A stretch of 64,000 nt of DNA. Origin: Denitrobaculum sp965232285. GTDB taxonomy: Bacteria; Pseudomonadota; Alphaproteobacteria; Kiloniellales; Kiloniellaceae. The notes beneath the pieces were generated by a model. It was not told where the DNA came from, made no database searches, and worked only from the letters and a program-made list of their open reading frames with translations. Position 1 is the first letter of the stretch, and each line of letters starts with the position of its first letter. Where the stretch lies: positions 3,534,001 to 3,598,000 of the forward strand of contig CBDDPL010000004.1 in the NCBI GenBank assembly GCA_965232285.1, written 5' to 3'. This document shows, piece by piece, positions 1-7,916 of the stretch. Position numbers and translations under genes: made by a program.

Positions 1-1
1 T

Positions 2-682
2 TCCGGCGAGGCGGTCAGCAGCTTCGAGCTGATCCCGCGCATCGGCGTCGAGATCTCGGTCGCGCATGTGGCCGGCGTCACGGACCCGCTGGAACAGGCT
101 TATGACTGGTACGTCCTGGTTGACCTGGTTTCCGGTATCGAAGACGGCAGCCTGCAGGACACTATGATGACCGTGCTGGAAGGTGCCTTCGAGGAGGAGC
201 TGGTGCTCGACGCCACGGTGGCCGCCAGCGAGAGTCAGGCCGCCGCGCTCTGGCGCATCCGCGAGGCCATGGTCGAGGCGCAGAAGCACGAGGGCGGCTC
301 GATCAAGCACGATGTGTCAGTGCCGATCTCCAGCGTGCCCGAGTTCCTGGAGCGCGCCATGGCCGCGGTCGGCGAACGCATCCCGGGCATCCGGCCCGTA
401 CCCTTCGGCCACATCGGCGACGGCAACATCCACTTCAACCTCAGCCAGCCGGTCGGCGCGGACAAGGCCGCCTACATCGCGCGCTGGGACGAGATGAACG
501 AGATCGTGCACGACATCGTCGTGGGGCTGGGCGGCTCGATCAGTGCCGAGCACGGCATCGGCCGGCTCAAGGTACGATCCAACGCCCACTACAAGTCGGC
601 GGTGGAAATCGAGCTGATGAAGAAGGTCAAAGCGGCGCTGGATCCGGCGGGAATCATGAACCCGCACAAGGTGGTGGATTGA
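2..682 (+). CDS. FAD-binding oxidase, C-terminal part (GlcD/D-2-hydroxyacid dehydrogenase-like), 5' truncated by window
   Basis: The reading frame is open from base 2, so the gene begins before the window; only the last 226 residues are seen. The segment VPFGHIGDGNIHFNL followed by GLGGSISAEHGIGRLK is the hallmark of the FAD-linked oxidase C-terminal domain found in glycolate oxidase GlcD, D-lactate dehydrogenase and D-2-hydroxyglutarate dehydrogenase; its His and Glu/His residues bind metal and the 2-hydroxyacid. The protein ends in the usual DPAGIMNPHKVV tail. It should oxidise a 2-hydroxyacid with electrons passed to a quinone or ETF. The exact substrate cannot be told without the FAD domain and the genes upstream. 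Confidence 0.88.
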   Translation, partial: SGEAVSSFELIPRIGVEISVAHVAGVTDPLEQAYDWYVLVDLVSGIEDGSLQDTMMTVLEGAFEEELVLDATVAASESQAAALWRIREAMVEAQKHEGGSIKHDVSVPISSVPEFLERAMAAVGERIPGIRPVPFGHIGDGNIHFNLSQPVGADKAAYIARWDEMNEIVHDIVVGLGGSISAEHGIGRLKVRSNAHYKSAVEIELMKKVKAALDPAGIMNPHKVVD

Positions 683-728
683 ACGCAAGGCCGGACTTGC
701 AACTCAGCCCGAACGACACCACTGCTTC

Positions 729-1724
729 TTAAGCTCTGTGGCTTTGGCACAAGGCGGCCAAAGTCGATTGAGCTTCCGCGACGATTTCTGCCACCACATC
801 CGCGCAAGACTCGATTGCGTTCACGAAGCCGGCGCTTTGCCCGGCGTAGTGCGCCATGGGCTCAACGTCGCCAGCCAGATCCGTCGTCGGGCCCGAGGCA
901 TCGTAGCGATAGACCGGCTGACCGGCCCTGCGGGCGATAATGTCATCCGAACCGGGCCGATCATCGCCATCCCGCTTCCCGCAACTCTCCCACAGGTCAT
1001 AGGTCGAATTGCGAATGACCCTGTGCGGTGCCCTGGGCCAGGAGAGATCGAATAGCTCGGTCACGAGCGTCGCATCATGACCGGCCGCCAGAATGCGATT
1101 GATATAGTCAGGGTGCGCGTTGGACTCTGTCGTCGCCAGGAAACGGGTTCCAAGCCATATGCCCCCGGCACCGAGCGACAAGGCGGCCGCCAGTCCCCGG
1201 CCATCCGCAAAGCCGCCGGCTGCCACAACCGGGGTGTCGCCAACGGCATCTACGATCGCAGGGATCAAAGCCAGGCCACCGGTCTGCGCATAAACGTGAC
1301 CGCCGGCTTCAAATCCCTGTGCGCAAATCGCATCGGCACCGGCAGCAACCGCTCTTTTGGCATGTGCAACCGAACCGACGCTCACCATCACCTTGCCGCC
1401 AGCGGACTTGATGCGATCGACGAAGGGCGTGGGATCGCCCCAAAACAGCGAAAAGACCTTAACGCCATTATCCAGTGCAAATTGAATGCGCTCGTTCTGG
1501 TCCATCTCCAGGCAGAAATTGAAGGCGATGTCCTTGTCCGTAAGGTCGGACAGGCTCCGCAGATGCTGCTCCAAGGCAGGCAGACTGTCCCAACTGACGC
1601 CCAGCATGCCTAACCCGCCTGCATTCGCGACCGCGGCCGCCATCGCCGGAGGCGCGCACCTGCCCATGGGTGCCTGGGCAATCGGACAGGTCAAACCGAA
1701 CAGTCTCGTAAAGGAAGTTTCCAC
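729..1724 (-). CDS. Nitronate monooxygenase family protein (2-nitropropane dioxygenase-like)
   Basis: A TIM-barrel flavoprotein of about 331 residues. It begins FTRLFGLTCPIAQAPMG, the typical N-terminus of class I nitronate monooxygenases, and has the FMN phosphate-binding segments QGFEAGGHVYAQTGG and VVAAGGFADGRGLAAALSLGA. The family oxidises alkyl nitronates such as propionate-3-nitronate; related FabK-type enoyl-ACP reductases share the fold, so the substrate is not certain. I chose the GTG at 1724 because GGGAG lies 8 nt upstream and the family motif starts right after it; the frame stays open upstream to 1778. It is divergent from the LysR gene at 1799, its likely regulator. Confidence 0.82.
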   Translation of the reverse strand: METSFTRLFGLTCPIAQAPMGRCAPPAMAAAVANAGGLGMLGVSWDSLPALEQHLRSLSDLTDKDIAFNFCLEMDQNERIQFALDNGVKVFSLFWGDPTPFVDRIKSAGGKVMVSVGSVAHAKRAVAAGADAICAQGFEAGGHVYAQTGGLALIPAIVDAVGDTPVVAAGGFADGRGLAAALSLGAGGIWLGTRFLATTESNAHPDYINRILAAGHDATLVTELFDLSWPRAPHRVIRNSTYDLWESCGKRDGDDRPGSDDIIARRAGQPVYRYDASGPTTDLAGDVEPMAHYAGQSAGFVNAIESCADVVAEIVAEAQSTLAALCQSHRA

Positions 1725-1798
1725 TTCTGCGTCTCCCGCTGCTTGCACTGACGATCTTTTTGGCGCACAAAAACACAATATAAAAATTGGAAAAACTT

Positions 1799-2698
1799 AT
1801 GAATTTAATGCAACTCGACGCATTCCTTAAGTTCGCCGATACGAAAAGCGTCACCGAGGCGGCCGAAAAGATAGGGATTTCACAGCCTCGGATGTCGCAG
1901 AGGCTCAGAGAGTTTGAGCAGAGCCTGGAGGTAAAACTCCTGGTGCGGAAAGGCAGAAACGTGGCCCTCAGCCCGGCAGGGGTCCGCCTGATTCCTTACG
2001 CGAGGGAGATCCTGAGGCTCTGCGACGAAGCTTCGGCCGCCGCGCGCGGACAGGCGGTTTCCAAACGTCGCATTCGCATCGGTGCACCGGAAAGCGTTTG
2101 CACTTACTTTCTGCCGCCCGGCATCGAAGCCTTAAGGCGAGATTTTCCGGACACCACGGCCAGTCTCTTTCCCGCTTCATCCGAAAACCTGATGACCGCG
2201 CTGCGTCAGGGAGACCTGGACATGGCGTTCGTGCTGGCACCAGCCTTCAAGCCCAGTGGGCTACAACACAAAGCTTTGGCCGCGTTTGAACTCGTCCCCT
2301 TTTCGGCGCCTCAACAAGCAAACATTCGCTCACCTCGGGATTTCAGAGCGAACTGCGTGTTCCTGACGGAGAACGGTTGTTCTTACAGGCAAATGATCGA
2401 AAGGAGGTTTACTCAGCTTGAGTCCACGCTGAAGGAGATCACCGAACTCACCAGTGTGGAGGCCATCAAAAGCTGCGTGGAAGCCGGTGGCGGCGTCAGC
2501 ATTTTACCGAGCTTCGCTCTGAAAGAAGAGTTGAAGGCCCGGAGGCTGAAGCGGGTCGCTCTCAACCGCTTCAAGGAACGAATCGTCCTGCAGGCCATGA
2601 GCACGAAAGACAATCCCCTGTCGCAGCAGATCGACGTTGTTGTGCAGGCCGTCGAAAACGCCGCCCGACAGCAAAGTGATAGTTCTGCCGGACCATAA
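1799..2698 (+). CDS. LysR-family transcriptional regulator
   Basis: About 299 residues with a winged HTH at residues 4-62 (MQLDAFLKFADTKSVTEAAEKIGISQPRMSQRLREFE) and a periplasmic-binding-protein-like effector domain from about residue 90 to the end. It is transcribed away from the nitronate monooxygenase across about 75 AT-rich bases, the usual arrangement in which a LysR protein controls its divergent neighbour and itself. An in-frame TTG lies 12 bases upstream, but ATG at 1799 or 1808 fits the family better. The inducer is unknown. Confidence 0.88.
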   Translation: MNLMQLDAFLKFADTKSVTEAAEKIGISQPRMSQRLREFEQSLEVKLLVRKGRNVALSPAGVRLIPYAREILRLCDEASAAARGQAVSKRRIRIGAPESVCTYFLPPGIEALRRDFPDTTASLFPASSENLMTALRQGDLDMAFVLAPAFKPSGLQHKALAAFELVPFSAPQQANIRSPRDFRANCVFLTENGCSYRQMIERRFTQLESTLKEITELTSVEAIKSCVEAGGGVSILPSFALKEELKARRLKRVALNRFKERIVLQAMSTKDNPLSQQIDVVVQAVENAARQQSDSSAGP

Positions 2699-2745
2699 CT
2701 GCCGTCGTCAAAGGCACTGTAAGCCTGCGCACGCAGGAGTAGGCT

Positions 2746-4041
2746 TCACAGCGCAGCGAAGAACTGCACCGAGCGCTCGCCGATCCAGAGCGCCGCAATG
2801 GCGATGCAGGGCAAGGCCAGTCCACTGCGCACGAGGTTGTCCCGCTGCGGCCAGTACTTCGCGACCGCCCAAAGCGTCGGCCAGACGACGAGGGCGATCG
2901 CGACCTGACCGATCTCCACCCCGACGTTGAAGGCCAGCAGGCTCTGCCAGATATTGGGGGCATCGAGTTGAAGGATCTCACGCAGCACGAAGGAGAACCC
3001 CAGGCCGTGCAGCAGGCCGATCAGGGTCGTGACCGCCATGGTACTGCGGTGCTGCACCTTGCCGATCGCGACGATCGCCGCATAAACGATAGAGAGCGCG
3101 ATACCGGTTTCGACCAGGGGCACGAACCAGGCGGCCTTCGGAACGTAGTCGAAGAAGCCCAGGGCCAGGGTCACGCTATGGCCGATGGTGAAGCCGGTGA
3201 CGCGCCAGAGCAGCTCCTTCAATCCCGTTGCGCCGAGCACCAGGCAGAAGACGAAGAGCACATGGTCCAGGCCTTCCAGAATGTGCCGCACGCCTTCGAC
3301 GATGAAGGTGAAGATGGCATCGAGGGCCGAGCGGGAAATCTCCAGTGGCTCCGTCATCAGGCCGCGGACACGGAAGATCAGCGGATCCGCCGGCCCGTGG
3401 ACCAGGACCAGGTTCGCCGTTTCCTCCTGCCCCGGCAGCCCGGGATCGAGCCGGCTGGCAAGGGTGAAATCACCGGATGCGCCAGACGTCCGGTAGATCA
3501 ATTCGGCATCGATGATGGTATCGCCGACGTAGGTCGCGTCCAGATCGGCGGGATAGACCTCGCCTTTGAGAGCGACATCCGCCTCGTCCAGGGTCGCGAA
3601 GGGTAGCTGGTTCAGCGCCGGCGCCGCGCGCAGGCGGCCGATCTCCGGCATCAGTACCTGCTCGCCGCTGCGGAGGATATGGCCTTCGGCGACCAGCAGA
3701 GCCAGACCGTCAGGATCGCGCTGCAGAGCCTCGAGATCCAGATAGTGCACCAACTGTCCTTCTTCGGTCACGTTGGTGGAATAGGGCGCCGGCGTCCGCG
3801 AACCGTCTGCCTGTTCGGGGCCCAGCCTATCGGCCACCAGGTAGGCCATGGGCAGGCGGATCAGAACCCGCAGGTGATCCGCGCGCTCCTCGATATGGAT
3901 GATCCGGATATTGACGTTGAGATTGAAGTGGGCGGCCGCCGTTCCGGCCAGCCCGATGACCAGGGCCAGCAGCAGCGCGAGGCGGGTGGTGCCGCGCAGA
4001 CACCACCCGCCCTTTAGAAAGCTGAGGCCATTAACAGCCAT
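2746..4041 (-). CDS. HupE/UreJ_2-family membrane protein
   Basis: About 431 residues. A signal or anchor helix (residues 18-37, ending in AAAH) is followed by a periplasmic domain of roughly 210 residues with no motif I know. A C-terminal block of about six to seven membrane helices carries the HupE/UreJ_2 signature around ILEGLDHVLFVFCLVLG and FTIGHSVTLAL. HupE and UreJ proteins are linked to nickel handling for hydrogenase or urease, but no such enzyme is nearby, and this longer two-domain form is common in genomes without them. Function is therefore unassigned. ATG at 4041 is preferred over the TTG four codons upstream. It is followed on the other side by the convergent LysR gene. Confidence 0.75.
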   Translation of the reverse strand: MAVNGLSFLKGGWCLRGTTRLALLLALVIGLAGTAAAHFNLNVNIRIIHIEERADHLRVLIRLPMAYLVADRLGPEQADGSRTPAPYSTNVTEEGQLVHYLDLEALQRDPDGLALLVAEGHILRSGEQVLMPEIGRLRAAPALNQLPFATLDEADVALKGEVYPADLDATYVGDTIIDAELIYRTSGASGDFTLASRLDPGLPGQEETANLVLVHGPADPLIFRVRGLMTEPLEISRSALDAIFTFIVEGVRHILEGLDHVLFVFCLVLGATGLKELLWRVTGFTIGHSVTLALGFFDYVPKAAWFVPLVETGIALSIVYAAIVAIGKVQHRSTMAVTTLIGLLHGLGFSFVLREILQLDAPNIWQSLLAFNVGVEIGQVAIALVVWPTLWAVAKYWPQRDNLVRSGLALPCIAIAALWIGERSVQFFAAL

Positions 4042-4061
4042 TGCGGCTCTCAAGCTTCAGG

Positions 4062-4991
4062 TCAGTTTTTGACCATGTTGTTCGAGCCGAAATAGTAGAC
4101 ATGGCCCGACTTGCCTTCCAGGTCCGCCGCCGCGAGTTCGATCGAGGCACTGTCCAGCATGGTGTGCTCGTGGGTCTGGGCCCACTCGGTCGCCGGCTGC
4201 AGGGTCGAGGTCACGAAGGTGGTCTCGGGCACCAGGTAGTGATGCGGAATAGCGATCTTGGCACCGACCTTGGCCACCACGGAATCCGCCTGCTTGTAGT
4301 CGAGAATGTGCTTGGAGCCGTCGACCGGCACGAAGACCACGTCGACCTGGCCGATCTGGTCCCAGACCTCCTGCGGCGGGTTCGGACGGTTGTCGCCCCA
4401 CATCAGGAATTTCATGCCGCCGGTCTCGATCACGAACAGCGTGTTATCGAAGTGGCGGGCGTTGGTCGGCGGACAGACATCGTCCCGGCCCTCGAACTGC
4501 TTAACCGCGTCGGTCCAGGCCACGATGCCCGGCGCTACGCATTGATGCTTATCGGCGATACCGGTGATCTTCACATCGCCCAGCTCGAAGCTGCCGGCCA
4601 TACGGTCGAGCAGCATGTTGGCGTCCAGCTTGTCGATGGCGTCATGGTCAAAGTGCGCGTGGGTCGACATACCGATGTCGACTTCGACCTTAGGGAAGTC
4701 GAGCCGGTACCAGAGGCCCCAGGCGCCCGAAGGATCGTTGCGCCAGGGATCGACCATCACGGTGATACCGCGCGGCGAGGTGATCTGGAAAGCCGAGTTG
4801 CTGTAGAAGGCAACGCCGACCTTGCCGCTATCGGCCTGGACGCCGCCCTCGTTCTGCACCTGGATGATGCGGTTGTGGTTCTTCCCGGACTTCCAGGTTT
4901 CCAGCCCGGTGCTCATCGCCGACAGCGCCCCGACCGACACGCCGGTCAGGACAATGGCACCGATCGCGCCAAACTTGAGTTTATCGCGCAT
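4062..4991 (-). CDS. Metallo-beta-lactamase-fold hydrolase (UlaG-like), signal-anchored
   Basis: 309 residues. An N-terminal hydrophobic segment (residues 7-25) suggests export or anchoring. The zinc motif STHAHFDHDAIDKL gives the HxHxDH site; further ligands are the Asp in LMWGDNRPNP and the His in IAIPHHYLVP. The sequence is closest in style to UlaG-type MBL-fold proteins that cleave lactones or phosphoesters. The start at 4991 has a near-perfect ribosome-binding site (AAGGAGGT, 9 nt upstream); the frame stays open to 5111 but that part does not look coding. The stop lies 20 bases before the HupE-like start, so the two are probably one transcript. Substrate unknown. Confidence 0.78.
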   Translation of the reverse strand: MRDKLKFGAIGAIVLTGVSVGALSAMSTGLETWKSGKNHNRIIQVQNEGGVQADSGKVGVAFYSNSAFQITSPRGITVMVDPWRNDPSGAWGLWYRLDFPKVEVDIGMSTHAHFDHDAIDKLDANMLLDRMAGSFELGDVKITGIADKHQCVAPGIVAWTDAVKQFEGRDDVCPPTNARHFDNTLFVIETGGMKFLMWGDNRPNPPQEVWDQIGQVDVVFVPVDGSKHILDYKQADSVVAKVGAKIAIPHHYLVPETTFVTSTLQPATEWAQTHEHTMLDSASIELAAADLEGKSGHVYYFGSNNMVKN

Positions 4992-5140
4992 GTTCCCCTT
5001 ACCTCCTTGTTGCTTTTGTCGGGACAAGACCCCGTATCTTAAAGGATAGCGCGGGGCGGAAAGCGGAAACAGATTGGGAAACCCGGGGGGGAATATGGGG
5101 GAAATCCCCATAGCTCACGCGTTGGTACTTGGCGCGGGTT

Positions 5141-6184
5141 TCAATGCAGGGAGGAAAGATAGCTGCGCAGATTCACCTTGGCGCTGTTCAGCCCCACCTT
5201 CTTGCGGATGTTGTTGCGGTGGAAGTCGATGGTGCTGGTGGCCACCGTCAGCAGCCCGGCAATCTCCTTGGTGGTCTTGCCCTGCATGATCAGTTTGGCG
5301 ATCTCCACCTCGGTCGGGGTCAGGCGGGAGAACTTGGAGGAAAGACGAGTGGCGAAGGGCTCGGTAATGGCGTTGAGGTTGGTCTCGAGAATGTCCAGAT
5401 AGGCGCGGTTACGTTCGTTCGAGGTGCCGCGCTTCAGCTTTTCCAGGTAGGGCAGGACCAGCTCCTCCAGGTTCCAGAGGATCTTCTCCTCGAAGTCCCC
5501 GCGGGATTCCTCAACCCGCTGCAGCAGAACCTTCAGCGCCGTATTCGCCTCCTCCAGTTCCGCTTCGCGCTTGCGCAGCGCCTTTTCAGCCCGCTTCCGG
5601 CTGGCGATCTCCCTGCGCAGGCCCTCGTTGGTGGCCGCCAGTTCCTGCGTCCTGGCCTCGACGCGGAACTCCAGTTCGTCGCGTGCCTGCTGCAGTTCGC
5701 CCTGCGCCCGCTTGCGCTCGGCCATCTCCACCAGGAACTTGAGATCACTGTCCACCACCTGCTTGAATTCGGACAGCAGGTCCGTGTAGGCGATCGCCTG
5801 TTCATTCTCCTTGCTGTCCAGCACACAGATGGTCCCAAAGAGGGAACCGTCCGGCCAGGTCAGCGGCAGTCCGAGATAGAACAGCATGTTGTGCTTGAGG
5901 TCCGGGTTGCTGTCCCAGGCCGGGTCCCGGTGGGCGTTGCGCACCAGCAGCAGTTCACCGCTCTCCATCACCGTGTCGCAGTAGAGCCCCGTGTTCAGCT
6001 CGAAGGACTGCTCGGGTGCGTAGGGGTTTTCCTCACCGGCCGAGGAGACGAAGACGAGATGCTCCGGATCCGCCCGCCGCATGATCAGGCCCGCCGGCAC
6101 CGTCAGCAGACGCGCGAGGATGTCGACCACCCGCTGCCACTTGGCGATCATCTCCTCGGGAATTTGCGGTTTGCTCTCCGACAT
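5141..6184 (-). CDS. GAF domain-containing LuxR-family regulator
   Basis: 347 residues in three parts: a GAF sensor domain (about 15-160, with LNTGLYCDTVMESGELLLVRNA and LTWPDGSLFGTICVLD), a long charged coiled coil (about 165-250, rich in EAL/RKR heptads), and a C-terminal LuxR-type HTH (LTPTEVEIAKLIMQGKTTKEIAGLL...TIDFHRNNIRKKVGL). It combines ligand or redox sensing by GAF with DNA binding in one chain, without receiver or kinase domains. The start is ATG at 6184; an in-frame GTG directly precedes it. It stands alone, downstream of the LacI gene on the same strand, and its targets are not evident. Confidence 0.83.
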   Translation of the reverse strand: MSESKPQIPEEMIAKWQRVVDILARLLTVPAGLIMRRADPEHLVFVSSAGEENPYAPEQSFELNTGLYCDTVMESGELLLVRNAHRDPAWDSNPDLKHNMLFYLGLPLTWPDGSLFGTICVLDSKENEQAIAYTDLLSEFKQVVDSDLKFLVEMAERKRAQGELQQARDELEFRVEARTQELAATNEGLRREIASRKRAEKALRKREAELEEANTALKVLLQRVEESRGDFEEKILWNLEELVLPYLEKLKRGTSNERNRAYLDILETNLNAITEPFATRLSSKFSRLTPTEVEIAKLIMQGKTTKEIAGLLTVATSTIDFHRNNIRKKVGLNSAKVNLRSYLSSLH

Positions 6185-6288
6185 CACGGCCCGTTGCTCA
6201 AGTCTTTCGCTGCCACGGCCTTTAGCGTCGCAGAGTGAGCGAATTTTTCAAGCGGTCTGTTTTTCCACCTCTAGGACGGCGGCAAAGG

Positions 6289-7311
6289 CTAGGACGGTGG
6301 CAGAGGCGGCGCCGTGGTCCCCCTGACCAACAAACCCACCTCCAGCTCGGTCGAGCCCGGCATGGGAACGTCCCCCAGGCGGGCCAACAGATATTCCGCG
6401 GCCCTGCGCCCCATCTCTCCCGCGGGCACGTGGAGGGTGGTCAGCGAGGGCCGCAGATGGGAGGTCAGGGGCAGGTCGTCGAAGCCAGTGATCGAGATCT
6501 CGCCCGGGACGCCGATGCCCTGGGACTGGCACTCGAGCAGCGCGCCCATCGCCAGCACGTCGTTGCCGCAGATCACGGCAGTCGGTGGATTTTTCTGGGC
6601 CAGCAACTGACGCATGGCGCTGCGGCCCTCAGCAACGTCGTAACGCCGTTCGAGCTGGTACTCGGCAGGCAGCGACAGCCCCCTCTCCTCCAGCGCCTCG
6701 CGCACGCCCAACGCCCGCTCCGTCGCGCGGTCGTTGCCCTCGGTGATGCCGACCACGAGCGCGATGGCCTGATGGCCGATATCGATCAGATAGCTCGCCG
6801 CCCGCTTGGCCGCCAGCCGGTTGTCGAAACCCACGCAGGGCTTGACGCCGCTGCGGTCGAAAGCCCAGGTGTGGACGTAGGGCAGGCCCTTCTTGTCGAG
6901 ACGCTGATAGAGCTTCGGCCTGTGCAGGCAACCCACCAGCAGCAAGGCATCCACACCCCGGGTCAGCAGAGCATCCACATGCCGGACCTCCGCCTCGAGA
7001 TCGTATTCGAAGCTGGCCAGTAGCAGCGTGTAGTTGTCCGCATGCAGGCGATGCTGAAAGGCCTGCACGCCGCGGGCGAAGATCGCGTTGTCGAGGGTCG
7101 GGATCACCGCGCCGATGGTCTGCGTGCGCTGCGAGGCCAAAGCCCGCGCGGCCCCGTGCGGCACATAGCCAAGCTCGGCGATCGCCGCCTCGATCTGGGC
7201 CCGCCGCTGCGGCCGGACCAGTTCCGGCGTATTGAGGTAGCGCGAAACACTCGCCGTCGAGACCCCCGCCGCGCGGGCAACATCTTCCAGTGTGGGAGCT
7301 TTCGCAGACAA
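6289..7311 (-). CDS. LacI-family transcriptional repressor of the TRAP/dehydrogenase operon
   Basis: About 340 residues from a TTG at 7311. The N-terminus APTLEDVARAAGVSTASVSRYLN is a typical LacI HTH with hinge; a periplasmic-binding-protein-like sugar-type effector domain follows (GAVIPTLDNAIFARGVQAFQ; TAVICGNDVLAMGALLE). No ATG exists near the HTH. The frame is open to a TTG at 7461, which would add 50 residues unlike the family. The gene is divergent from the TRAP operon at 7556 and the space between carries a perfect 18-bp palindrome; a partial copy lies just before this start, consistent with control of both directions. The effector is probably the TRAP substrate or a product. Confidence 0.87.
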   Translation of the reverse strand: MSAKAPTLEDVARAAGVSTASVSRYLNTPELVRPQRRAQIEAAIAELGYVPHGAARALASQRTQTIGAVIPTLDNAIFARGVQAFQHRLHADNYTLLLASFEYDLEAEVRHVDALLTRGVDALLLVGCLHRPKLYQRLDKKGLPYVHTWAFDRSGVKPCVGFDNRLAAKRAASYLIDIGHQAIALVVGITEGNDRATERALGVREALEERGLSLPAEYQLERRYDVAEGRSAMRQLLAQKNPPTAVICGNDVLAMGALLECQSQGIGVPGEISITGFDDLPLTSHLRPSLTTLHVPAGEMGRRAAEYLLARLGDVPMPGSTELEVGLLVRGTTAPPLPPS

Positions 7312-7316
7312 GGTCA

Positions 7317-7328
7317 GTAAGCGCTTTC
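7317..7328. promoter_or_regulatory. Second, partial LacI-type operator
   Basis: GTAAGCGCTTTC shares ten consecutive bases (GTAAGCGCTT) with the perfect operator at 7481-7498. It lies immediately 5' of the chosen LacI start. The two centres are about 167 bp apart, close to a whole number of helical turns. Binding by the repressor is inferred. Confidence 0.5.
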
Positions 7329-7480
7329 TTTCGGATCCCAGGTCGTGGCGCGCGATACAGTCGCCTAAGGCGCCCGAAATCCAGGTTTTCGCACTGGAAC
7401 ATTCAACTAAAAGGCCAAACTCCGGCTCAAAAACTTTATGGACTTGACTCTCGAATGGCAACGATGCTCTAGTGATAAAA

Positions 7481-7498
7481 AATGTAAGCGCTTACATT
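7481..7498. promoter_or_regulatory. LacI-family operator (perfect 18-bp palindrome)
   Basis: AATGTAAGCGCTTACATT is a perfect palindrome with the central CG typical of LacI/GalR-family operators. It lies between the divergent LacI gene and the small membrane protein that opens the TRAP operon, 58 bases before that start. Confidence 0.82.
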
Positions 7499-7555
7499 TC
7501 ATAAGGATCGGACTCGGCATTTAACGCGAGATTCGGCCCATCGCAGGAGGAAATC

Positions 7556-7855
7556 GTGTCTCGCCAGGATAACGAAGACAGCCCCCAGAGCTCTTACGAC
7601 AGTGCTAAAGGCGGCCTGCAGAATGATCCGGCCTCGCCCGAAACGTCATCCAGGAAAAGCGGCGGGCGCGCCGCTCTGCTGGTATCGGGCGGTCTCTTCG
7701 GTCTCTACGCCCTGAATGTTCTGAGCGGAAAGATCTCGACCACCAGCGAAGTCACGATCCCACTCAATCTGGGCGATGTCGGAGAATTCCTGACACTCTT
7801 CGCCGCCGCCATCTGCTTCGTGATTGCCGCGCTGCAGCGCGAAGCTGCCAACTGA
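7556..7855 (+). CDS. Small two-helix membrane protein, first gene of the TRAP operon
   Basis: 99 residues, GTG start with AGGAGG 6 nt upstream. The N-terminal 37 residues are polar and low-complexity (rich in Ser, Asp, Gln); two hydrophobic helices follow (about 38-58, GRAALLVSGGLFGLYALNVL, and 70-94, LGDVGEFLTLFAAAICFVIAAL). It lies directly after the LacI operator and 61 bases before the TRAP binding-protein gene. I do not recognise a named family. Its place suggests an accessory factor of the transporter, but nothing in the sequence proves that. Confidence 0.72.
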   Translation: MSRQDNEDSPQSSYDSAKGGLQNDPASPETSSRKSGGRAALLVSGGLFGLYALNVLSGKISTTSEVTIPLNLGDVGEFLTLFAAAICFVIAALQREAAN

Positions 7856-7916
7856 TCCAACCGGCCGATTATCGGTCGGACGGATCCAAAAAAATCGACT
7901 CTCAGGGAGGAAACTG

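Noticed and set aside
4041..5042. 333-codon open frame on the plus strand
   Set aside because: Antisense to the MBL-fold gene, which has clear motifs and a near-perfect ribosome-binding site; the plus-strand translation has no family features. GC-rich third positions explain it.
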